This document shows, piece after piece, positions 1 to 5,647 of a DNA stretch of 8,179 nucleotides. The stretch is from Nitriliruptoraceae bacterium (GTDB lineage: Bacteria; Actinomycetota; Nitriliruptoria; Nitriliruptorales; Nitriliruptoraceae), in the NCBI GenBank assembly GCA_007131525.1, contig SLQK01000045.1:1-8179 (forward strand), written 5' to 3'. Both the position numbers and the translations under genes were made by a program. Numbering within the stretch: position 1 is the stretch's first letter; each line of letters starts with the position of its first letter. The notes below the pieces were generated by a model, which saw only the letters and a program-made list of their open reading frames with translations, had not been told where the DNA came from and did no database searches.

Positions 1-584
1 ACACCACCCGCCAGCACCGCGTCCGCCGCGCCGGCCCGCAGCAGATCCCGGCCGAGGTGGATGGCCGAGGCGCCGGCCGCGCAGGCGGTGTTGACGGTCA
101 TGTTCGGTCCACGCGCCCCCGACCGGATCGCGATCGTGCCGGCGGCGGTGTTGGAGAGCATCTTGGGTACGAACATCGGGCTGACCCGCCCCGGACCCTT
201 GTCGAGGTAGCGCGGGTACTCCTCCGCCCAGGTCTCGGCGCCACCGATACCGGAGCCGATCATGACCCCGGTGCGATCCGCGTCGACGGTGGTGATCCGC
301 TCCTCGCCGTCCTCGGACAGGCCCGCGTGCGCGATGGCCTCACGGGCCGCGATCAGGGCGAGGTGGGTGAACCGGTCGAGCCGGCGCGCGGCGCCGCGCC
401 CGAGCTCCGCGTCGGGGTCGAACGCCGGGACCCGGCAGCTGATCTGGACGGGGGTGCCCATCGCCGCCAGCTGCTCGTCCTGCGCCGCCGCCGTGCGGCC
501 GGACAGCACCCCCGCCCAGGCCTCGTCCAACCCTCGGCCCGAGGGGCTGAAGATCCCGACTCCGGTGACGACGACGTCGGTCAC
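1..584 (-). CDS. fabF: Beta-ketoacyl-ACP synthase II (KAS II), N-terminal part, cut by window edge
   Basis: Condensing enzyme of type II fatty-acid synthesis; it joins malonyl-ACP to a growing acyl-ACP in the cytoplasm. The first 194 codons are present and the C-terminal half lies beyond position 1. The protein opens with VVVTGVGIFSPSG, typical of KAS enzymes. The nucleophilic cysteine sits in NTACAAG (C168 here, equivalent to C163 of E. coli FabF). The two catalytic histidines would lie in the missing part. The GTG start at 584 overlaps the acpP stop as GTGA, and AAGGAG at 593-598 lies 8 bases upstream, so the start is well supported. It is translationally coupled to acpP and is the last visible gene of the fab operon. 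FabB-type or polyketide KAS is less likely given the acpP-fabF linkage. Confidence 0.95.
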   Translation of the reverse strand, partial: MTDVVVTGVGIFSPSGRGLDEAWAGVLSGRTAAAQDEQLAAMGTPVQISCRVPAFDPDAELGRGAARRLDRFTHLALIAAREAIAHAGLSEDGEERITTVDADRTGVMIGSGIGGAETWAEEYPRYLDKGPGRVSPMFVPKMLSNTAAGTIAIRSGARGPNMTVNTACAAGASAIHLGRDLLRAGAADAVLAGG

Positions 585-817
585 GCCTGCTTCTCCTTGA
601 CCTTGTCGATCGCGTCCTGGACGGTACGCACGTCCTCGAGCTCCTCGTCCTCGAGCTTGACACCGGTCCGCTCCTCGAGCACCAGCGTGAGCTCGACGAC
701 GTCGAGCGAGTCCAGGCCGAGGGCTTCGAAGGTCGCCTCGGCGGTGATCTCGTCCTCGGGGACGCCGAACTCCTCGGTGAGGACCTCGGTGAAGGTGGCG
801 AGTAGCTCCTGGCTCAC
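581..817 (-). CDS. acpP: Acyl carrier protein
   Basis: A 78-residue acidic protein that carries fatty-acyl intermediates as thioesters on 4'-phosphopantetheine. The attachment serine is S37 in the classic GLDSLD motif, followed by the acidic recognition helix DVVELTLVLEE. Length and motif position match bacterial ACPs exactly. The start is GTG at 817, with AGGAG at 825-829 seven bases upstream. The same frame stays open for 50 more codons to a GTG at 967 that overlaps the fabG stop. That stretch is low-complexity (His, Pro, Arg, Thr), lacks a good ribosome binding site and is not typical of ACP, so I reject it. The gene lies between fabG and fabF in the fab operon, and its stop overlaps the fabF start. 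Confidence 0.97.
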   Translation of the reverse strand: MSQELLATFTEVLTEEFGVPEDEITAEATFEALGLDSLDVVELTLVLEERTGVKLEDEELEDVRTVQDAIDKVKEKQA

Positions 818-824
818 GATGGTG

Positions 825-829
825 CTCCT
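825..829 (-). promoter_or_regulatory. acpP ribosome binding site (decides the start)
   Basis: AGGAG on the minus strand with a 7-base spacer to GTG at 817. It fixes the 78-residue acpP against the longer open frame starting at 967. Confidence 0.8.
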
Positions 830-874
830 GTGTGTGGACGGCCGGCTCCGGGCCGGTCGGGTCGGACTGGTGAG

Positions 875-936
875 GGGTGGTGCAGGTCGGTCGGTACAGG
901 TCGGGTGGTGCAGGTCGGTCGGGCGGTGCAGGTCGA
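875..936. repeat. Degenerate tandem repeat in the fabG-acpP spacer
   Basis: Four copies of GGTRCAGGTCG (plus strand) begin at 879, 893, 907 and 925, giving steps of 14, 14 and 18 bases; the second copy has A for G in the fourth position. The segments 875-894 and 903-922 are a perfect 20-base direct repeat with a period of 28. Read as transcript, the repeat is CGACCTGCACC. The whole spacer (818-963, 146 bases) is C-rich and G-poor on the transcript strand. In 871-940 I count 38 C and 11 G out of 70. I see no gene in it other than the rejected ACP extension. It may arise from replication slippage, or it may form an unstructured leader for acpP or a Rho-loading site. Confidence 0.75.
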
Positions 937-963
937 GGTGGCGGGGCGCGACGCCGCGGGTGG

Positions 964-1689
964 TCACATCCCGGCGCCGCCGTCAACGGGCAGGACCGCG
1001 CCCGTGATCGAGGCGGCCAGCGGCGAGGCGAGGAAGGCGATGGCCGCGGCCACCTCGTCGGCCTCGACGGGGCGGTTGGTTGGGGCCATGGTGGTGAGCG
1101 CTTCCCGGGCGGCGTCGTCGAGCTCGTCGGTCATGGCCGTGGCCACGAAGCCGGGGGCGACGACGTTCACGGTGATGCCCTTGCGTGCCACCTCGCGGGC
1201 CAGCGACTTGGAGAAGCCGATCAGGCCCGCCTTGGAGGCGGCGTAGGCGGTCTGCCCGACGTTGCCTCGGAGCCCGACGACCGAGGCGACCGAGATGATG
1301 CGCCCGGCCCGGGCCCTGAGCATCGGCCGCACCGCCGCCTTGGACAGCAGGAACGCGCCCCGCAGGTTGACCTCGATCGTGCGGTCGAAACGCGCCGGGT
1401 CGAGGCGGAGCAGCAGGTCGTCGTCGGCGACGCCGGCGTTGTTGACCACCACGGCCAGGGTCCCGATCTCCGTGGCGCGGGCCACGGCGGCGGCGACGCT
1501 GTCCTCGTCGGTGACGTCGAGGTGGCAGGCCTCCCCGTCGCCGTCCAGGGAGGTCACGACCGCCTCGGCCGCCGCGGCGTTGCCGCCGTAGCCGACCAGG
1601 ACGTGGTGGCCGGCGGCGGCCAGCGCCCGGCAGGTGGCGGCCCCGATGCCGCCGCTCCCACCACTGACGATCGCGACGGTGGTGGCCAT
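964..1689 (-). CDS. fabG: 3-oxoacyl-ACP reductase
   Basis: NADPH-dependent short-chain dehydrogenase of 241 residues that reduces 3-ketoacyl-ACP to 3-hydroxyacyl-ACP. The Rossmann cofactor loop is SGGSGGIG at residues 9-16, with Ser where Thr is more usual. NNAG lies at 83-86. The catalytic tetrad is complete: N108, S136, Y149 (YAASK) and K153, each two residues before the E. coli FabG equivalents. The family signature VAPGFVATAMT follows at 178-187 and PVDGG near the C terminus. The ATG at 1689 shares one base with the fabH stop (TGATG), with GGAAGGA just upstream inside fabH, so translation is probably coupled. SDR proteins are numerous, but position inside a fab operon makes FabG the clear choice. 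Confidence 0.95.
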   Translation of the reverse strand: MATTVAIVSGGSGGIGAATCRALAAAGHHVLVGYGGNAAAAEAVVTSLDGDGEACHLDVTDEDSVAAAVARATEIGTLAVVVNNAGVADDDLLLRLDPARFDRTIEVNLRGAFLLSKAAVRPMLRARAGRIISVASVVGLRGNVGQTAYAASKAGLIGFSKSLAREVARKGITVNVVAPGFVATAMTDELDDAAREALTTMAPTNRPVEADEVAAAIAFLASPLAASITGAVLPVDGGAGM

Positions 1690-2696
1690 CAGCGGTCCTT
1701 CCAGGTCAGCAGGCAGGCCCCCCAGGTCAGGCCGGCACCGAAGGCCGCGAGCAGGACGGTTGCGCCGTCGCGGAGCTTGCCCTGGGCGCGGGCGTCCGCC
1801 AGGGCCAGCGGGATCGACGCCGCCGAGGTGTTGCCGTGCCGATCGACCGAGATGTGGCTCAGCTCGGTGGGGAGTCCGAGCCGGGCGGCGACGGCGTCGA
1901 GGATCCGCACGTTGGCCTGGTGGCCCACCAGCAGGTCGACGTCAGCCACCTCGAGGCCCGCCTGTGCGAGCACCTCACGGGCCGAGTCGGCCATCCGCAC
2001 GACCGCGTTGCGGTAGACGTCACCGCCCCGCATCGACAGGTAGTGGCTGCGGTCGGCCAGCACCTCGGCGTCGAAGGGTCGACGGGTGCCACCCGAAGGC
2101 GTCCACAGCATGGAGGCACCCTCGCCGTCGGCCCCGAGGGAGAACGGCCCGAGCCGGGCGTCGTCGTCGGGGACGAGTACGACGGCACCGGCACCGTCAC
2201 CGAACAGCACGGCGGTGCTGCGGTCCTCCGGGTCGGCGATGCGCGTCAGCGTCTCCGCCCCGATGACCAGCACGGCACCGTCACCGGTGGCGACCATTCC
2301 CGACGCGACGCGCAGCGCGTAGACGAAGCCGCTGCAGGCGGCGTTGAGGTCGAAGGCCGGCGCCGTGACCCCCAGCGCCGAGGCCACCAGGGGGGCGGTC
2401 GCCGCGACCTGATGGTCGGGGCTCGTGGTCGCCACGATCACCGCGGCGAGGTCGGTGGCCGCGAGCCCGGCGTCACGCAGCGCGTCCCGCGCCGCCGCGG
2501 TCGCCAGATCCGAGGTCGCCTCCTCGGGGGCGGCAACGTGCCGCTCACGGATGCCGGTCCGGGTCCGGATCCACTCGTCGGAGGTGTCGAGGACCTCTGC
2601 CAGGTCGTCGTTGGTGACCACCCGGTCGGGGAGGCGCGCACCCAGTCCCGCGATCGCCACGGGCCAGCCGCCCGTGGGTGTCGTGGCTGCGGTCAC
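1689..2696 (-). CDS. fabH: Beta-ketoacyl-ACP synthase III (KAS III)
   Basis: Initiating condensing enzyme; it joins an acyl-CoA primer to malonyl-ACP. Length is 335 residues, with TSDEWIRTRTGIRERH at 38-53. The catalytic triad is C121 (NAACSG), H259 (GHQAN) and N289 (HGNTSAAS), matching C112, H244 and N274 of E. coli FabH. Two small deviations occur: VGHQAN replaces the common PHQAN, and the position aligned with F87 of the E. coli acyl pocket is V97 in SPDHQVAATAP. A small residue there is also seen in mycobacterial FabH, so longer or branched primers are possible (inference). The start is GTG at 2696, with GAGGAG at 2702-2707 five bases upstream. It is separated from fabD by a 123-base C-rich spacer and coupled to fabG. 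Confidence 0.96.
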   Translation of the reverse strand: MTAATTPTGGWPVAIAGLGARLPDRVVTNDDLAEVLDTSDEWIRTRTGIRERHVAAPEEATSDLATAAARDALRDAGLAATDLAAVIVATTSPDHQVAATAPLVASALGVTAPAFDLNAACSGFVYALRVASGMVATGDGAVLVIGAETLTRIADPEDRSTAVLFGDGAGAVVLVPDDDARLGPFSLGADGEGASMLWTPSGGTRRPFDAEVLADRSHYLSMRGGDVYRNAVVRMADSAREVLAQAGLEVADVDLLVGHQANVRILDAVAARLGLPTELSHISVDRHGNTSAASIPLALADARAQGKLRDGATVLLAAFGAGLTWGACLLTWKDR

Positions 2697-2819
2697 AGGT
2701 GCTCCTCGGGGTGGTGGGCAGGGTGATGGGGGGTCGAGGCGGTGGTGGGGCTGGCAGGGCCGGGCAGGCCCGAGCAGGGGTGGGACGGGTCTAGCAGCCG
2801 GAGCGGCCAGATGCGCCGA
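2697..2819 (-). other. fabD-fabH intergenic spacer, C-rich transcript leader
   Basis: A 123-base spacer with no gene. On the transcript strand the fabH-proximal part is strongly C-rich and G-poor: in 2708-2760 I count 35 C and 6 G out of 53. The GAGGAG ribosome binding site of fabH sits at its end (2702-2707). No strong terminator hairpin is visible; a short GGGCC/GGCCC pair near 2757-2771 is all I see. Such composition resembles Rho-utilisation sites or unstructured translation leaders, but the sequence alone does not decide. Confidence 0.5.
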
Positions 2820-3746
2820 TCAGCGACCAGCGGCGGCGTGCTGGGCGAGGGCGGCGGCGACCACACCGAGGTCGTCGGGTGCCGCGACGCTGTGCACCGT
2901 GACCTCGGGGACGGTCCGCCTGGCCAGCCCGGCGAGCACACCGCCGGGGCCGACCTCGACGAGGTCGGTGACGCCGAGCTCGGCGAGACGCAGCTGCACC
3001 TCGCGCCAGCGCACGGGGGCGAGGATGCCGGCGACCAGCGCCTGGGCCAGCGGAGCTGCCCGGTCGATCTCCCGCGCGGTGGACCCGCTGACCAGCGGGA
3101 TGAGCGGGTCGGCCACGGCTGCGTCGTCCAGCACGGCACGGACCGGCTCGACCGCCGGCGCCATCGCCGGCGAGTGGAAGGCGCCCTCGACGCCCAACGG
3201 CAGGGCCCGGCCGCCGGCCTCGCGGGCACGGTCACGGATCGCCGACACGGCGTCGGGGTCGCCGGCGACGACGATCTGTCCGGGCGCGTTGTCGTTGGCG
3301 ATCACCAGGCCGTCGATGGCGTCGACGAGCACCTCGACCGCATCCGGGCTGAGCTTGAGGACCGCCGCCATCGTGCCGGGCCGCTGCTGACAGGCCGCAC
3401 CCATCGCCTGACCGCGGGCGCCGACGATCCGGGTGCCGGTGGCGACGTCCAGTGCGCCGGCGGCCACGGCGGCGGAGTACTCACCCAGCGAGTGCCCGGC
3501 CACGACGTCGGGCCGCACACCGGCGTCGACCAGCGCGCGCCAAGCGACCAGCGATGCGGCCATGATCGCCGGCTGCGCGTCGGCAGTGCGGTCCCCGGCG
3601 CTCGGGTCCTGGCTCAGCTCCACGACGTCCCGGCCGAGCGCCGCGGAGATCTCCTCGACGATGCCGACGGCCGGGTGCTCGGACCAGGACGCCAGCGCGC
3701 CGGCACGGTGGGAGCCCTGACCGGGGAACACGAACGCGATGGACAT
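2820..3746 (-). CDS. fabD: Malonyl-CoA:ACP transacylase
   Basis: A 308-residue enzyme that transfers malonyl from CoA to ACP, supplying the extender unit for FabH and FabF. The N terminus has FPGQGSHRAG with the oxyanion-hole glutamine Q10. The nucleophile is S86 in GHSLGEYSA, R111 in GARGQAM binds the malonyl carboxylate, and H191 in AFHSPAM completes the dyad (E. coli S92, R117, H201). GPGGVLAGL follows near residue 266. I chose ATG 3746 because GGAGG lies at 3751-3755 and the protein then begins directly with the conserved strand. A longer frame to 3794 adds 16 residues with no family support. It is the first gene of the fab operon and lies just downstream of the divergent control region. 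Confidence 0.96.
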   Translation of the reverse strand: MSIAFVFPGQGSHRAGALASWSEHPAVGIVEEISAALGRDVVELSQDPSAGDRTADAQPAIMAASLVAWRALVDAGVRPDVVAGHSLGEYSAAVAAGALDVATGTRIVGARGQAMGAACQQRPGTMAAVLKLSPDAVEVLVDAIDGLVIANDNAPGQIVVAGDPDAVSAIRDRAREAGGRALPLGVEGAFHSPAMAPAVEPVRAVLDDAAVADPLIPLVSGSTAREIDRAAPLAQALVAGILAPVRWREVQLRLAELGVTDLVEVGPGGVLAGLARRTVPEVTVHSVAAPDDLGVVAAALAQHAAAGR

Positions 3747-3750
3747 GGGG

Positions 3751-3784
3751 CCTCCGATGGGCAGCACGACGAGGAGGGTGCTGC
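3751..3784 (-). promoter_or_regulatory. fabD leader hairpin with anti-Shine-Dalgarno loop, plus fabD ribosome binding site
   Basis: A perfect 7-base inverted repeat, GCAGCAC (3761-3767) and GTGCTGC (3778-3784), encloses a 10-base loop. On the fabD transcript the loop contains CCTCC, complementary to the fabD ribosome binding site GGAGG at 3751-3755, five bases after the stem. The spacer from GGAGG to ATG is only four bases. The arrangement could allow loop-SD pairing that limits fabD translation. The repeat and the complementarity are seen directly; regulation is inference. Confidence 0.4.
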
Positions 3785-3830
3785 AGTGTCGCATCCACGC
3801 GTGCGGTCGTCGCGATGCGGCGGCCGACAG

Positions 3831-3858
3831 TTGACATCGACGTCAGTGTCGATGTCAA
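3831..3858. promoter_or_regulatory. Perfect 11-6-11 inverted repeat between fabD and kynU, candidate operator
   Basis: Arms TTGACATCGAC (3831-3841) and GTCGATGTCAA (3848-3858) are exact reverse complements around the 6-base spacer GTCAGT. Each arm begins with a consensus -35 hexamer TTGACA, one on each strand, facing inward. Promoters using them would therefore overlap and diverge, but -10 boxes are poor: TCAACT at 3829-3834 toward fabD with an 18-base gap, and TCAAGG at 3855-3860 toward kynU. Length and symmetry fit a dimeric helix-turn-helix repressor. The fab operons of Streptomyces (FasR) and mycobacteria (MabR) have dedicated regulators acting upstream of fabD, but I cannot tie this motif to a named regulator. 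Confidence 0.6.
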
Positions 3859-3920
3859 GGACCCCCGTGTCCGAGCGGACGGGGCCGTGGCGCCCGACTA
3901 GCGTGCAGCGGCAACCGGCA

Positions 3921-3927
3921 GGGAGGG
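3921..3927 (+). promoter_or_regulatory. kynU ribosome binding site (decides the start)
   Basis: GGGAGGG with GGAGG at 3922-3926. It is 7 bases from GTG at 3934 but only 1 base from GTG at 3928, so the later start is favoured. Confidence 0.6.
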
Positions 3928-3933
3928 GTGACC

Positions 3934-5160
3934 GTGGACCGTCTCGCCGCCGCACGCGCCGATGCCGAGGACCCCCTGCGCCACCTCAGGGGGACCTTCT
4001 CCCTGCCCGCCGGCGTGATCTACCTCGACGGCAACTCGCTCGGCGCGCTGCAGCCCGCGGTCGCCGAGCGGCTCCGCGCGGTGATCGACCGCGAGTGGGG
4101 CCACGGCCTGATCCGCAGCTGGAACGACGCCGGGTGGGTCGAGCTGCCGCGGCGGGTCGCCACGCGGCTCGCGCCGCTGCTGGGCGCGACACCGGCGGAA
4201 CTGGCCGTCACCGACTCCACCTCGGCGAACCTGTTCAAGGCGCTGGCAGCCGCCCACCGGTTGCGGCCCGAGCGGCGCATCCTGCTCACCGACGACGCCA
4301 ACTTCCCCACCGACGTCTACGTCGCCCACGGGCTGGCCGAGCTCACCGGCGACCTCGAGGTCCGGGTCGTGCCCACCTTCGAGGTGGCCGACCACCTCGA
4401 CGAGCGGGTCGCTGCCCTGACGCTGACCCACGTCGACTACCGCACGGGCCGCCGCCACGACGCCGCGTCCCTGACCGCCGCCGCCCACGAGGTCGGCGCC
4501 CTGGCGGTGTGGGACCTGTCCCACTCCGTCGGCGCGCTGGACGTGGCGCTCGATGCGTGGCGGGCCGACCTGGCGGTGGGCTGCACCTACAAGTACTGCA
4601 ACGGCGGCCCCGGCGCCCCCGGCTTCCTCTACGTCGCCGAACGGTGGCACGACCAGGCCAGCACCCCGGTCCGGGGCTGGTTCGGGCACGCACGACCCTT
4701 CGCCTTCGACGTCGGCTACGAACCGGCCGCGGGCGCGGAACGCTTCCTCGACGGCTCCCCGCCGATCCTGTCGATGGCCGCCCTCGAGACGGCGCTGGAG
4801 GTCTTCGCCGACGTCGAGGTGGCGGCGCTCGATGCCCGGGCGGCGGAGCTGACGGGGCTGTTCATCCGGCTGGTCGACGAGCGGATCGGCGCCCAGGTCG
4901 AGATCGTCACCCCGCGGGTGGCGGCGGAGCGTGGCGCCCACGTCTCGCTCCGCCACGAGGACGCCGGCGCGCTGACCCAGGCGCTGATCGCCCGTGGCGT
5001 GATCGGTGACCACCGCCCGCCGGACCTGGTGCGCTTCGGGTTCGCCCCGCTGTACACCACCCGCGTCGAGGTGGTGGACGCCGTGGAGCAACTGGCGGAC
5101 CTGCTCGCCTCCGGCGCCTGGGACCACGACGAGTTCCGGGTCGAGCGCACCGTGACCTGA
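3934..5160 (+). CDS. kynU: Kynureninase
   Basis: PLP-dependent fold-type I hydrolase that cleaves L-kynurenine to anthranilate and alanine, or 3-hydroxykynurenine to 3-hydroxyanthranilate. With the start at 3934 it has 408 residues, the usual length. YLDGNSLG lies near residues 30-37. The PLP lysine is K220 in the motif TYKYCNGGPG, with Y219 beside it; D194 and H197 lie in WDLSHS; W249 in RGWFGH and R367 in VRFGFAPLY match substrate and cofactor contacts known from the Pseudomonas enzyme. A GTG at 3928 would add two residues but lies too close to the ribosome binding site. No tryptophan dioxygenase or arylformamidase gene is nearby, so the rest of the pathway must be elsewhere if present. It is divergent from the fab operon. 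Confidence 0.96.
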   Translation: MDRLAAARADAEDPLRHLRGTFSLPAGVIYLDGNSLGALQPAVAERLRAVIDREWGHGLIRSWNDAGWVELPRRVATRLAPLLGATPAELAVTDSTSANLFKALAAAHRLRPERRILLTDDANFPTDVYVAHGLAELTGDLEVRVVPTFEVADHLDERVAALTLTHVDYRTGRRHDAASLTAAAHEVGALAVWDLSHSVGALDVALDAWRADLAVGCTYKYCNGGPGAPGFLYVAERWHDQASTPVRGWFGHARPFAFDVGYEPAAGAERFLDGSPPILSMAALETALEVFADVEVAALDARAAELTGLFIRLVDERIGAQVEIVTPRVAAERGAHVSLRHEDAGALTQALIARGVIGDHRPPDLVRFGFAPLYTTRVEVVDAVEQLADLLASGAWDHDEFRVERTVT

Positions 5161-5209
5161 CCGGCCCCGAACCCCGCCCGTCAACCCGCAGGACGCGAAG
5201 GGGGCCAGC

Positions 5210-5647
5210 GTGCCGGTGCTGCTCGCGCACGTCGCATCGACGTTGTTCATGGTCGGCATGATCTGGACCATCCAGGTGGTGCACTACCCCCTCTTCGCGC
5301 TCGTGGGCACGGCGCAGTTCCCGGCCTACGAGGCCGCCCACTCGACCCGCATCACGGCCGTCATCGCCCTGCCGTGGGCGGTGCAGGGCCTGACCACCCT
5401 GGCCCTGCTGCTGGCCCCACCCGACGGGCTGCCCCGCCCGCTCATCTGGTCGGCTGCCGTGCTGGCCGTCGTGCCCGTCCTGGTCACGGTCCTGGCCAGC
5501 GTGCCCGCGCACACCGCGCTCGGCAGCGGCTTCGACGCGGCGGCCCACACCCGGCTGGTCGCGACGAACTGGCTCCGGACCGCGGCCTGGACGGCCCACG
5601 GCGGCGTGGCGGTGGCGATGCTGGCGGTGCTGCTCAGGCGAGGGTGA
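5210..5647 (+). CDS. Uncharacterised four-helix membrane protein
   Basis: I do not recognise a characterised function. The 145-residue product has four predicted membrane helices at about 4-24, 48-70, 77-99 and 125-142, with no separate signal peptide. Distinctive segments are VVHYPLF (23-29), right after helix 1, and VATNWLRTAAW (117-127), just before helix 4. Five histidines (25, 44, 101, 113, 130) lie near predicted helix ends, which could suggest a cofactor or metal site (inference). It resembles small conserved hypothetical membrane proteins and may be distantly related to DUF1772-type proteins, but I am unsure. The start is GTG 5210, with AAGGGGG at 5198-5204 five bases upstream. It lies 49 bases after kynU, so co-transcription is likely. 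Its last 14 bases overlap the serA end. Confidence 0.8.
   Translation: MPVLLAHVASTLFMVGMIWTIQVVHYPLFALVGTAQFPAYEAAHSTRITAVIALPWAVQGLTTLALLLAPPDGLPRPLIWSAAVLAVVPVLVTVLASVPAHTALGSGFDAAAHTRLVATNWLRTAAWTAHGGVAVAMLAVLLRRG

Noticed and set aside
818..967. N-terminal extension of AcpP by 50 residues, with a GTG start overlapping the fabG stop
   Set aside because: Low-complexity His/Pro/Arg/Thr composition, no good ribosome binding site, and a strong AGGAG before GTG 817 that gives a normal 78-residue ACP.
57..1007. Long plus-strand open frame opposite fabF, acpP and fabG
   Set aside because: Arg/Gly/Ala-rich translation with no family signature, antisense to clearly coding genes; typical of GC-rich DNA with few stop codons.
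3747..3794. Upstream start for FabD adding 16 residues
   Set aside because: The added residues have no family support, overlap the leader hairpin, and GGAGG at 3751-3755 points to ATG 3746.
3790..3819. CGCATC/GATGCG inverted repeat with CACGCGTG palindrome in the fabD leader
   Set aside because: Short arms and a long loop; too weak beside the 28-base palindrome and the 7-base hairpin to claim as a site.
3928..3933. GTG at 3928 as the kynU start
   Set aside because: Only one base separates it from GGAGG; GTG at 3934 has a 7-base spacer. The difference is two residues, so this is a weak preference.
2742..5009. 755-codon plus-strand open frame across fabD and kynU
   Set aside because: It runs antisense through fabD and out of frame through kynU, with compositionally biased translation and no domain.
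5163..5206. GGCCCC/GGGGCC inverted repeat between kynU and the membrane gene, overlapping its ribosome binding site
   Set aside because: A six-base GC-only stem across a 32-base loop is common by chance at this GC content.
3898..5271. 457-codon minus-strand open frame opposite kynU
   Set aside because: Gly/Val/Arg/Gln-rich shadow of kynU codons with no recognisable motif.
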